From UKL13-2 sp044229235 (GTDB lineage: Bacteria; Pseudomonadota; Gammaproteobacteria; Burkholderiales; Usitatibacteraceae): a DNA stretch of 64,000 nucleotides. Every line of letters begins with the position of its first letter. The first letter of the stretch is position 1. Both the position numbers and the translations under genes were made by a program. The stretch covers positions 1 through 64,000 of the forward strand of contig JBGATH010000009.1 of NCBI GenBank assembly GCA_044229235.1. The letters run 5' to 3'. The notes beneath the pieces were generated by a model. It was not told the origin of the DNA and did no database searches. It worked only from the letters and a program-made list of their open reading frames with translations. Below are positions 22,721 to 30,582 of this stretch, one piece after another.

Positions 22721-24367
22721 CTAGCGCAGTTGCCGGCGCGGTGCGGCGTGTTCGGAAAGTGCTCTGGCCATGTTGCCCGACAGGTTTTTCAGCCCTGTGC
22801 TCGCCCGTGTTCGGTTTTCCGGTTCGCCCACCTCCCGGTGAAATTCGCTGACCTTGAAATGCTTTACCACGTCCACCAAGTGGCGCCCGTGCTCTTCGAA
22901 CTGTGCCGCCGTGGCGCTGGACTGCTCGGTAAGCGCCGCTCTTTGTTGCGCAGACTCTTCAAGGTGCGCGATGGACTGGCGCACCTGTTCGAAGGCGATG
23001 CTTTGCTCGCGCGACGCCAGCTCAATTCCCGCGGTAATTTCCGCGACGCGCTGAATTCGTTCGACAATTTCGCTCATTGCCTTCCCAGCCTGGTTGGCCA
23101 GTCGGCCACCGGCCTCGCCTTTGGCCACATTGGCGCGTATCAGGGCCCGGACGTCTTTTGCCGCCGCCGCGCTGCGTTGCGCGAGGGCGCGCACTTCGGC
23201 GGCCACCACGGCAAAGCCGCGTCCCTCGTCACCAGCGCGCGCAGCCTCCACCGCGGCGTTGAGTGCGAGGATATTGGTCTGGAACGCGATGGAGTCAATC
23301 AGGCGGACGATTTCCTCAATCTGGTTTGCCGAGTCATCGATGTCTTCCATTGTCGCAATGACCCGCTCCACAATATTGCCTCCATGGGTGGCTGCCGCGC
23401 TGGCCGATGACGCCAGTTCATTCGCCGTTGTGGCGCTTGCCGCGTTTTGCCGGGCGGATGTCGTGACCTGCTCTATTGATGCCGCGACTTCTTCCAACGC
23501 CGCACCATCGCGTTCAGTGCGCTCGGCGAGGTGTCGATTGCCGGCGACGATTTCGCGTGTACCCAGGCCGATGGAATCGGATACCGTACCCACTCGGACG
23601 ATATTGGCTTCCAGTTTGTCGACAAATTCGTTGAACGAACGCGCGATCGCGCCGAATTCGGCGTGGAACTCGGGCAATCGCAGCGAGAGGTCGGCCTCGC
23701 CTGCACGCAGATTGTCGGTGGCCTTCAAAACCTCGGTGAGGGGTCTGGTGATGCCGCGAACCAGCGCCAGCGCGATTAATACCGCGATGGCGGAAACAAT
23801 GACTGTCAGGATCGAGATCAGAGTTTTGGAGGTGCCGATCAACCAAGTCACATGCTGAGAAGCCTCCCGGCCTTGCTCGTCCACCATTGCGTTGAGGCGG
23901 GAGAAGGCAGTGCCCAGGGGTGAATCCGGCGCATTCAACCTGTCGATCGCGCCCGCGGCGTCTGTACGCGGGTCTTTGGCTGCCAGGTTCGTGGCGGTCG
24001 CCGCGAGAGCTTTGAGGGGATCTGCCAAGCTTGCGAGCATTTCTTCTTCTGCCGGCGAAATCGCCCCAACGGCACGGTACCGGCCGGCAAATGCGGCCAG
24101 TGCCAGCACCTCCGCCGAGTACTGTTCCCGTGCGTCGGTATTCTGCTGCAAGCTGCGTGTCGCCTGGAAAGCGGCCCGCTGCAGATTCAGTTCAGCACCC
24201 GACACCAGCGCCTTGCGTTGCGCAATGGATGCACCATAGCGGCTCCATTCGCCCTCGATCATGTGCATCATGATCCAGCAGAAAATGCCTGCTCCCAGGA
24301 CCGACAGGATCATAAAGCCAAAACCGATGCCGATCTTGGCGCTGACAGATAACGATGATGGATTCAC
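22721..24367 (-). CDS. Methyl-accepting chemotaxis protein
   Basis: 548 aa. A membrane span at residues 11-36 and another at about 183-203 flank a periplasmic helical sensor domain of some 145 residues (four-helix-bundle type by its Leu/Ala pattern). A HAMP segment follows (RGITRPLTEVLKATDNL). The cytoplasmic signalling hairpin tip is clear at about residues 357-400 (IAFQTNILALNAAVEAARAG, DEGRGFAVVAAEVRALAQRS). It passes ligand information to CheA/CheW; those genes are not in the window. The ligand is unknown. It is convergent with the secreted-protein gene at 22694 and separate from the yeeE operon. Confidence 0.92.
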   Translation of the reverse strand: MNPSSLSVSAKIGIGFGFMILSVLGAGIFCWIMMHMIEGEWSRYGASIAQRKALVSGAELNLQRAAFQATRSLQQNTDAREQYSAEVLALAAFAGRYRAVGAISPAEEEMLASLADPLKALAATATNLAAKDPRTDAAGAIDRLNAPDSPLGTAFSRLNAMVDEQGREASQHVTWLIGTSKTLISILTVIVSAIAVLIALALVRGITRPLTEVLKATDNLRAGEADLSLRLPEFHAEFGAIARSFNEFVDKLEANIVRVGTVSDSIGLGTREIVAGNRHLAERTERDGAALEEVAASIEQVTTSARQNAASATTANELASSASAAATHGGNIVERVIATMEDIDDSANQIEEIVRLIDSIAFQTNILALNAAVEAARAGDEGRGFAVVAAEVRALAQRSAAAAKDVRALIRANVAKGEAGGRLANQAGKAMSEIVERIQRVAEITAGIELASREQSIAFEQVRQSIAHLEESAQQRAALTEQSSATAAQFEEHGRHLVDVVKHFKVSEFHREVGEPENRTRASTGLKNLSGNMARALSEHAAPRRQLR

Positions 24368-24529
24368 ATCCGGTCCTTTACTGATTCAGTCCGGCTGCGC
24401 GGGACCGTCTGCGAATCTGTCTCGATCATGGTGGACCATTTCTTGCGTGAGGCACAGGGCGATTGTCTGCGCCGGCGACACTTTTGTCCAGAAAGGCGGC
24501 GGATCGTACGCTGCTTCGATGGACGGAAG

Positions 24530-25774
24530 TCACAGCATCGTGAATCTTTCGCTGGATTCGTTGTAGCGTACCAGTACATACCAGATCAGCAGCAAGGCGA
24601 CGCCGATCAAAAGCGTCCAACTCCAGCCGCCGGTCATGTCCGGCAGATAGGCCTGGATGCCGACCCTTGTCATCTCAAAGGTCTCGACATTGGATTCGTC
24701 GATCGAGGTGAGGCCAAACTTCTTGAACAGCGCGCTGGCGGTCGAACCCGACCAGGCAAAGAAGAACATGGTTACCCAGAGCTTCACGTGTCCTTCGCCC
24801 ATGCGCCACAGCGATCCGGACGCGCAGCCGCCGGCAAATATCATGCCGATGCCGAAAATGACACCGCCCGCCAGCGAGCCGATCCAGAATGTCGCGGGAA
24901 TGGCGAGATAGGGGTCGATCACTTTTTTCTGGAACAACAGCGCGGCAATCGGCATGCCAACCAGCAGCGCCAGGATGACCGCCTTTGTCATGGCGCCTTC
25001 TCCCGTCACATAGGGTTCGCGGAAGGCACGAGCGAAGCATAGGCGCGAACTGCGCATGACGTAGCCGATGGCGAACCCGGCCACGACAATGACGCCACGG
25101 GCCGCGAGTTGTTCGCTGTCCGAGCGGTACCACCGCGTCGCCCAGGTCAGCACACCGGCGACGACCAGCAGGCCCAGCAGCGGGAAATGGCGCCTGAGTC
25201 GGTCCGGGACAACCAGCGCCGGTGGCACGCCGGTACCCCATTCAATGTTTTCCAGTGTCCAGAGCAGCAGTTTCACACCGATCGCCGCGCCGATCAGCAG
25301 GCCCGCCCACCTGGCCCATCCGGCCGGCGAGGAATGCAGCACGGGATTAAAGAAGCCGCCGGTGGTGCAGCCGCCGGCCAGGGCCGCGCCGACGCCAAGC
25401 AGGCCGCCGCCCATGGCCGCCCAGACGTACTCAAGCCTGGGGGGCAGGTTTGGCGCGAATTGGCGGGACAACAACGCCGCGGCGAACGCACCCAGCAACA
25501 ACATGAGGTTCATCAACGACATGCGGTGCATGAGAAAGCCGTCGAGATCGTGCGGCACGCCGATCAGCGGGCCGAGGCCGATGAGGTTGTTGAACCAGTC
25601 TCCCCAGAATTTGACGCCGCCAAACACGCCCCACACCAGGCCGTTGATCATCAAGCCGACAATGATGATGATCAGCAGCAGCGCGCCGGCAAACGGTGAC
25701 CACTCCTTGACGATGATCTTCTCGTAGTCGGTTTTGAAGCCGGCCAGCCAGCCGGCGTCGTGGTTGGTACTCAT
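24530..25774 (-). CDS. YeeE/YedE-family (TsuA-like) sulfur-compound transporter
   Basis: 414 aa, about nine or more membrane spans. The hallmark Cys-containing repeats are present: GAALAGGCTTGGFFNP in the first half, RSSRLCFARAF, and MIFAGGCASGSLWRMGEGH in the second half. Bacterial TsuA uses such cysteines to pass thiosulfate across the membrane. The family commonly lies next to rhodaneses and Tus proteins. Here it is the last gene of an operon with a triple rhodanese and an octaheme cytochrome, separated by a 116-base gap containing a hairpin. Import of thiosulfate or another sulfane compound is the best reading. Confidence 0.88.
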   Translation of the reverse strand: MSTNHDAGWLAGFKTDYEKIIVKEWSPFAGALLLIIIIVGLMINGLVWGVFGGVKFWGDWFNNLIGLGPLIGVPHDLDGFLMHRMSLMNLMLLLGAFAAALLSRQFAPNLPPRLEYVWAAMGGGLLGVGAALAGGCTTGGFFNPVLHSSPAGWARWAGLLIGAAIGVKLLLWTLENIEWGTGVPPALVVPDRLRRHFPLLGLLVVAGVLTWATRWYRSDSEQLAARGVIVVAGFAIGYVMRSSRLCFARAFREPYVTGEGAMTKAVILALLVGMPIAALLFQKKVIDPYLAIPATFWIGSLAGGVIFGIGMIFAGGCASGSLWRMGEGHVKLWVTMFFFAWSGSTASALFKKFGLTSIDESNVETFEMTRVGIQAYLPDMTGGWSWTLLIGVALLLIWYVLVRYNESSERFTML

Positions 25775-25834
25775 TACGCTACTCCTTTGCCCTGGATCAC
25801 AATCGGATCGGCGCGGCTGCCGAAAGTCGCGTCA

Positions 25835-25863
25835 GTGCCGCACGCTGACAACTTGTGCGGCAC
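25835..25863. other. Hairpin between rhodanese and yeeE genes
   Basis: GTGCCGCAC and GTGCGGCAC form a perfect nine-base-pair stem with an 11-base loop. No U-tract follows in either direction. It is therefore more likely a partial transcription barrier or mRNA-stability element than a terminator. It lies in the 116-base gap between the triple-rhodanese gene and the transporter gene. Confidence 0.5.
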
Positions 25864-25890
25864 CGGCAGTAACGCACGCAGCGTGGCCGG

Positions 25891-27012
25891 CTACTTCTTC
25901 TCTATGATCCGATAAGCTCCACCGCCGTCAAACTTGATATCGGCATCGATAAAATAAGCCTGCACTTGGGGTGCATGCAATTTCACCATGTCAAAGGCCT
26001 CGCCCGAGCGTGCGCCGGTGCCGCAGATGAACACCACGGGTTTGTCTGCCGGCAGCGTTGAGATCTTCTTCTCGAGGTCGTTGATCGGGATGTTGATCGC
26101 GCCCTTGATCGTGCCGGCGGTGTATTCCTTCGGATCACGCACATCGACCAGCATCACCGCGGCGGGATTTTCCTTCCAGGTTTTTTCGAAGGAAGCGACC
26201 GTTAGCGAGCCCTTTTCCTTGCCAGCTACCAGTGCCACAGCCGCCGTCATCCCCTGCACACCATGCAGTTTTTCCCATTCCGGATAGCCCGGCGGATAGG
26301 TGAAGACATTGGTGTAGCCGAGCTTGCGGGCCTTGTCCGCCGCCTTGTCCGAAAGAACGCATTCCATGCCGCCGCAATCGAAGATCAGGGGCGTGGCCTT
26401 GTCGACGGGCAACTTGCCGATATTCTTGTCGAACTCGCTTTCGGAAATATTGACTGCGGTGGGAATCATGCCCTTTTCGGCGACACGTTTCGGCCGCGCG
26501 TCGATCAACGCGTAGCTGGCCTTCTCGTCGATCAGTTTCTTGATGTGCGCCGTCGATACCGACACGCCGCCGCCCTTGGCCTTCCAGTCGGGCATGCCGG
26601 CCGGGTAGACCTTGACGTTGCCGTAGCCGAGTTTCTCGGCCTTGAACGCAGAGTTGTGGCTGAGCATGCAATCAACGCCGCCGCAATAAAACAGCAGGAG
26701 CGTCGCCTTGTCGGCGGGAAGCCGGTCGACCTGTTTGTCGAACTGGCTTTCGGGGATGTTCACCGCGCCGGGAATGTGGCCCGGGTCGTACTGCCGCGCC
26801 GCCGGGCGCGAGTCGATGACCATCACGCCCTTTTTCGGCGGAATGTCGACGTTCTGGCGCATGAAGTCGAAATCGACCAGCGATTTGTAATAGCCCTCCT
26901 TGACCTGGATGGCCGCCGTTTCGGCGGCCCGGGCGGTACCTGTCCAGACGATCGGCGATACGGCAAAGCACGCCGCGATGGCGACAAGCAGTGTCAGTCG
27001 TTTGGTTCTCAT
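25891..27012 (-). CDS. Exported protein with three rhodanese domains
   Basis: 373 aa. A Sec signal (RTKRLTLLVAIAACFAVSP, cleavage around GTARA-AE) is followed by three rhodanese domains. Each has an Arg/Asp rhodanese start and an active-loop Cys: LFYCGGVDCMLS (domain 1), IFDCGGMECVLS (domain 2), and VFICGTGARSGE (domain 3). The first two are alike and have a second Cys four residues after the first; the third is of the common CxxGxR kind. Rhodaneses move sulfane sulfur between thiosulfate or persulfide and acceptors. It would work in the periplasm beside the octaheme cytochrome and feed the YeeE/YedE transporter. Confidence 0.9.
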   Translation of the reverse strand: MRTKRLTLLVAIAACFAVSPIVWTGTARAAETAAIQVKEGYYKSLVDFDFMRQNVDIPPKKGVMVIDSRPAARQYDPGHIPGAVNIPESQFDKQVDRLPADKATLLLFYCGGVDCMLSHNSAFKAEKLGYGNVKVYPAGMPDWKAKGGGVSVSTAHIKKLIDEKASYALIDARPKRVAEKGMIPTAVNISESEFDKNIGKLPVDKATPLIFDCGGMECVLSDKAADKARKLGYTNVFTYPPGYPEWEKLHGVQGMTAAVALVAGKEKGSLTVASFEKTWKENPAAVMLVDVRDPKEYTAGTIKGAINIPINDLEKKISTLPADKPVVFICGTGARSGEAFDMVKLHAPQVQAYFIDADIKFDGGGAYRIIEKK

Positions 27013-27053
27013 GATCTTATCCTGCAATGGGGTTGGGTTGTCGGCTTTCACCT

Positions 27054-27446
27054 TTAGCTGCAGCTGGCCGGCGCATCACCGTCCTTGGCGCCCTTGGTCA
27101 GGAAGGCGGCGACATCGTCGAGCAATTCCTGATCGGGCACGTCGGCAAATTTCTCGGCGGCCTTGTTGCCCGCCTTGATCTTGGCGCGGTACGCCTTGCT
27201 CGCGTATTCCTTGATCGTGTCCTTGCCCTTGGCATGCTTGTCGGCCTTCAGGTAGGCGGCCCACTCGGCTTTGGTCTTCGAGCTGGGATTGATCGACCCT
27301 GCCGGGGTGGTCACGTGGCAGGAGGTGCAGACGCTGCGGTAATAGATCCGTCCGCGTTTCCAGTCGGCATCGTAGGCTTCGGCTGAAAGCGCCGTGCCGA
27401 GCAGTACCAGCAGCGCGGTGGCGATGAGCGATTTTCTGATTTTCAT
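27054..27446 (-). CDS. Periplasmic monoheme cytochrome c
   Basis: 130 aa with a signal peptide (SLIATALLVLLGTALSAEA) and one haem motif, CTSCH. A helix-rich C-terminal part follows (FADVPDQELLDDVAAFLTKG) of class I cytochrome character. A Met that could be the distal ligand is not evident after the haem motif. It lies between the cytochrome b gene (30 bases) and the rhodanese gene (41 bases), so it probably carries electrons to or from the octaheme cytochrome and the membrane cytochrome b. Confidence 0.88.
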   Translation of the reverse strand: MKIRKSLIATALLVLLGTALSAEAYDADWKRGRIYYRSVCTSCHVTTPAGSINPSSKTKAEWAAYLKADKHAKGKDTIKEYASKAYRAKIKAGNKAAEKFADVPDQELLDDVAAFLTKGAKDGDAPASCS

Positions 27447-27476
27447 GATGTGACTCCTGTTGATTGAATGGGCGAC

Positions 27477-28073
27477 CTATTCGACTTCTTCCCATCCGGT
27501 GATCATGGTCTTCAGCTGCGAAGTGACCTTGTGACCGGTGGTCGCGAGGTAGAGATGCGAGATGAGAAAGGCGAGCATCAGGAAGGCGCCGGCCGTATGG
27601 CCGATGGCGATCCATTCCAGTTGCAATTTGGTGAGGCCCCATGCCGACCAGTCGGCGTAGAACAGGTACAGCCAGCCGGTGATCCAGATCAGCGGACTCA
27701 GCATGGTCAGGATCGCGAGGTAGGTCAGGCGCTGCAGGGGGTTGTGCTTGTTGATGTGGCTGGGTTTGAACGGATGCGGTTCGTGCTTGAAGATGCCCGA
27801 CGAATAGAACCTCGCCATCACCAGGATATTTTTCCGGGTGGGGATGTAATGCCGCCACTCGCCGGTGGTGAGGTGCCAGAAGATGGCAAAGATCCAGAGT
27901 CCGACCAGGGTCCAGGCGGCGATGGTGTGATACGCCACGGCCTTTTCGAATCCGAATAGCTTGTAGGTGCCGTGAATCTCGAAGCCAGACAGCAACAGGA
28001 AAATGATCAGGCCCGCCTGCGACCAGTGCCAGAAGCGTTCGAATGCCTTGAAGATGTAGACGCGTTGTGTCAT
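27477..28073 (-). CDS. Membrane cytochrome b (Ni-Fe hydrogenase cytochrome b type)
   Basis: 198 aa, four membrane spans with paired histidines: FKAFERFWHWSQAGLIIFLL, AYHTIAAWTLVGLWIFAIFWH, and AIGHTAGAFLMLAFLISHLY. This is the di-haem b pattern of the hydrogenase/formate dehydrogenase cytochrome b family, which exchanges electrons between periplasmic partners and the quinone pool. The ATG at 28073 lies 17 bases after the octaheme cytochrome gene. An in-frame extension upstream overlaps that gene and has no membrane character. Confidence 0.88.
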   Translation of the reverse strand: MTQRVYIFKAFERFWHWSQAGLIIFLLLSGFEIHGTYKLFGFEKAVAYHTIAAWTLVGLWIFAIFWHLTTGEWRHYIPTRKNILVMARFYSSGIFKHEPHPFKPSHINKHNPLQRLTYLAILTMLSPLIWITGWLYLFYADWSAWGLTKLQLEWIAIGHTAGAFLMLAFLISHLYLATTGHKVTSQLKTMITGWEEVE

Positions 28074-28090
28074 GTGCGTTCTCCCTGTTT

Positions 28091-29686
28091 CTAGCGCTTG
28101 CGATGGACGACACGCAACGTCCCGTGACCGAGTACGCCGATCAGTGTCAATAGTGCGATGCCCCAACCGGCCATATCGACCAGCCGGCTGCCATCGCGCC
28201 CGGGCAGGTACACGCCGGTGATGCCGGCGAGGCGCCCGTCCTTCACGTGACATTCGACGCAGCCCAGCGCCTTTTCCTTGGGCGCGACCATGTGCGTGAT
28301 CGGCCAGGACATTTCGGTATTGATGAATTCGAACTTGCCCGAGTACGGCGCACCCGAATCCTTCATGCCGACGGGAATCGCCTTGTCCCAGGCGAGGTTT
28401 TTCCAGAATCCGGTGTCGTCATTGCCGGCGGTGTGCGGCGTGATCAGCGTCTTGTTGACCGGATCGTAGGGCTGCGCGCCGCGGAATACCTTCATCGGCC
28501 AGATCAGCGATTTGCCGTCGGTGGCGCTGCCGCCAATTTTGTTGATCGGCGTGCGCTGGTCGGTCTTCTCGATCTTGTCGGTGAGCAGCGTGTACTCGAT
28601 GTGGCCGTTGAACCAGGCATATTCCGGCTTCACGTTTTCAGCGAGGGTGAAATCGCCCTTGCGTGATTCATAGGTGATGCGGCCTTTGGCTTCCTTGCGC
28701 GTGATCGCCTGGCCCTGCGCATCCTTCTGGCCCGCGGTGGACCAGTCCCAGGTCATCTTGGTCGCGACGCCGCCACGCGCAAAGTAGGGTATGTGGCAGG
28801 TCTGGCACGCAACCTTGGTGGCATGCTGGTTCAACCTTGGCTCCTTCTTGTGCGGGCTGTTGCTGTGACACGCGACGCAAGTTGCCGGGTTGTCGTTGTC
28901 GACCTTGCCCCGCATGTGCGCACCCTTGGTGTCTTTCGCCGTCGGCGCGTAGCGGCTGCCGGCAACATCGTGACTGGACGCCTTGTGGCAGGTCGCGCAG
29001 GTGAAATCGAGGCCGGTGGCATCCATGTGCACATCCAGTTCCTTTTCCGGTGCCGACATGGAACTGTCGAGGTCGCCGTGTTTCACCCCATCGCCGCCGC
29101 CGCCGAAGAAATGGCAGGCGCCACAGGTGTCGCGGCTGGACTTGCCGACCTTCTGCGCGATTTTGGCGAGGTCAATGGCCTTCAGGATCTTGCCGGAGCC
29201 GGCAGGAAACTCGGTGTCCCGGGTAACCACATTGCCGGCCAGGCCGGGAGGCTTCTTGTAGTTGCCGGTGGTGTCATGGCAAACGAGGCAATCGACGTTT
29301 TCCTGCGAAGCAAAGTCGAAGTTGTTGTCTTTCCAGCCGTAGCCGACATGGCAGCTGGTGCACGACGCCTGGTTTGAGGCGATGGAAATGCAGAAGTTGT
29401 TGAGGATTGTCTTCTTGCCCAGCGTCTGTTTCGTGTCCGGGTTGAGGTATTGCCATTTCCAGTGCTTGGTGCGGTGTATTTGTCCGGCGGCCTCGGTATG
29501 GCAGGCCAAGCAGGCTTTGGTGACTTCCGGGCCGGAGTCGAATGTCCTCCGCAGTTCCTTGAATTTGGCGTGGTCGGCGGTGGTGGTGAGTTTGGGTGCC
29601 GCGGCTTCTTCGCCGGCGTGTGCCGCGGCGAGAATCAGGCTGGCACAGCAGACTGCGAGCGCCATCTTGGTATTGAGGAGCTTCAC
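28091..29686 (-). CDS. Octaheme cytochrome c, tetrathionate reductase family
   Basis: 531 aa from a GTG start with a good GGGAGG site; an ATG seven codons later is an alternative. It has a signal peptide (MALAVCCASLILAAAHA) and eight haem c motifs: CLACH, CTSCH, CLVCH, CGACH, CATCH, CVACH, CQTCH and CVECH. It ends with a C-terminal membrane helix (GWGIALLTLIGVLGHGTL). This matches the octaheme tetrathionate reductase (OTR) family, which in vitro reduces tetrathionate, nitrite and hydroxylamine; the Shewanella OTR structure has a Lys-ligated active haem. In a sulfur oxidiser the physiological direction and substrate are unknown. It leads the operon with cytochrome b, cytochrome c, triple rhodanese and YeeE. 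Confidence 0.88.
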   Translation of the reverse strand: MKLLNTKMALAVCCASLILAAAHAGEEAAAPKLTTTADHAKFKELRRTFDSGPEVTKACLACHTEAAGQIHRTKHWKWQYLNPDTKQTLGKKTILNNFCISIASNQASCTSCHVGYGWKDNNFDFASQENVDCLVCHDTTGNYKKPPGLAGNVVTRDTEFPAGSGKILKAIDLAKIAQKVGKSSRDTCGACHFFGGGGDGVKHGDLDSSMSAPEKELDVHMDATGLDFTCATCHKASSHDVAGSRYAPTAKDTKGAHMRGKVDNDNPATCVACHSNSPHKKEPRLNQHATKVACQTCHIPYFARGGVATKMTWDWSTAGQKDAQGQAITRKEAKGRITYESRKGDFTLAENVKPEYAWFNGHIEYTLLTDKIEKTDQRTPINKIGGSATDGKSLIWPMKVFRGAQPYDPVNKTLITPHTAGNDDTGFWKNLAWDKAIPVGMKDSGAPYSGKFEFINTEMSWPITHMVAPKEKALGCVECHVKDGRLAGITGVYLPGRDGSRLVDMAGWGIALLTLIGVLGHGTLRVVHRKR

Positions 29687-29730
29687 AAAATCCTCCCTCT
29701 TGCTGCTGGTTGAACTTGGACGAAAGCGTT

Positions 29731-29757
29731 CAATATCATTATATATTTTGATATAAC
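29731..29757 (-). promoter_or_regulatory. AT-rich inverted repeat before the octaheme operon
   Basis: ATATCA-N10-TGATAT at 29734-29755 is a perfect six-base inverted repeat with an AT-only spacer. It lies 45 bases upstream of the GTG start in otherwise GC-rich DNA. The same TCAATAT core occurs in the repeats next to the ArsR gene at 40310-40654. A BigR/SqrR-type operator overlapping the promoter is likely. Confidence 0.55.
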
Positions 29758-29898
29758 GTACGAATTGCGACAGATCAAACAATTGCCAAAAAGGGCGAAG
29801 CCGTGCAGAAACGGTGCAGGCCACGGCGAACGAATAAGACATCGCGCGGGGTCGCGACGGAGGATGCCGAATGAGGGAAGCGGCGACCGGCTGGAGCG

Positions 29899-30582
29899 CT
29901 AGAACGCAGCGCCCCGGCGTGCAAGGGTGGCGCCCGTCACCGCACGCGAGCCAAACACCAGAAACGAATGCGCCAGCTTGCCGAATGGCAGCCAGGCGAA
30001 AAGCAGTTCAACGCTCAACAAGTGTATTGCTACTGGCAGGGGATAAAGCGGCGCACCGGCCGCCTCTGGTCCCGGTGACTGGCCGAGGGCATCCATGCCA
30101 GTGAGGAACGCAAGGACTACGAGGAACCAGCTGAAGTAGTCATCGAATCCGGACAGCAGCCGACGGACCGGATCGCCGATGCGTTCAATCAGCGCGAACA
30201 GCAGCGACACGCCGGTCGCGCCCGCTGCAAGGTATACCACTGGATTCGGAAACGCGGGCCAGGCCAGTCCGGTCAGGCGTTCGATGAACTGAATGTGGGG
30301 CAGGAAGCCGAACACGATCACGGCGAGCCCGACGTGATAGACATAGGCATTCCAAAGGCCGAGCTTTTGCCGCTGGCGGAACCCGGGTCGCGGAATCATC
30401 CGCATGAACATGGCCGAAAGCGCTCCCGTAACGGGACGGCTGCTGCGCGGCGTGGATAGATCCTGCGTGGCCGGCAGCTTGAGTAGCGCGCCCACCCTCC
30501 ACAGGCTGCCGCCAATCAGAATGACGAGCGATCCCCAGAGCGCGGGCCCGCGGACAAACGCCAGCAAATCCATGGTTGTCAT
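29899..30582 (-). CDS. DsrM/TmcC-like haem b membrane protein
   Basis: 227 aa, about five membrane spans, of the NarI/DsrM/TmcC type: LWNAYVYHVGLAVIVFGFLPH, AIHLLSVELLFAWLPFGKLAH and a GFDDYFSWFLVVLAFLTGM segment. The histidines in the second and last spans would ligate haem b. It would couple the partner Fe-S protein to the quinone pool. Its ATG overlaps the stop of the upstream HdrD-like gene (ATGA). It is not the DsrM of the dsr operon (10269-11003); this pair follows the Calvin cycle genes instead. Confidence 0.82.
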   Translation of the reverse strand: MTTMDLLAFVRGPALWGSLVILIGGSLWRVGALLKLPATQDLSTPRSSRPVTGALSAMFMRMIPRPGFRQRQKLGLWNAYVYHVGLAVIVFGFLPHIQFIERLTGLAWPAFPNPVVYLAAGATGVSLLFALIERIGDPVRRLLSGFDDYFSWFLVVLAFLTGMDALGQSPGPEAAGAPLYPLPVAIHLLSVELLFAWLPFGKLAHSFLVFGSRAVTGATLARRGAAF

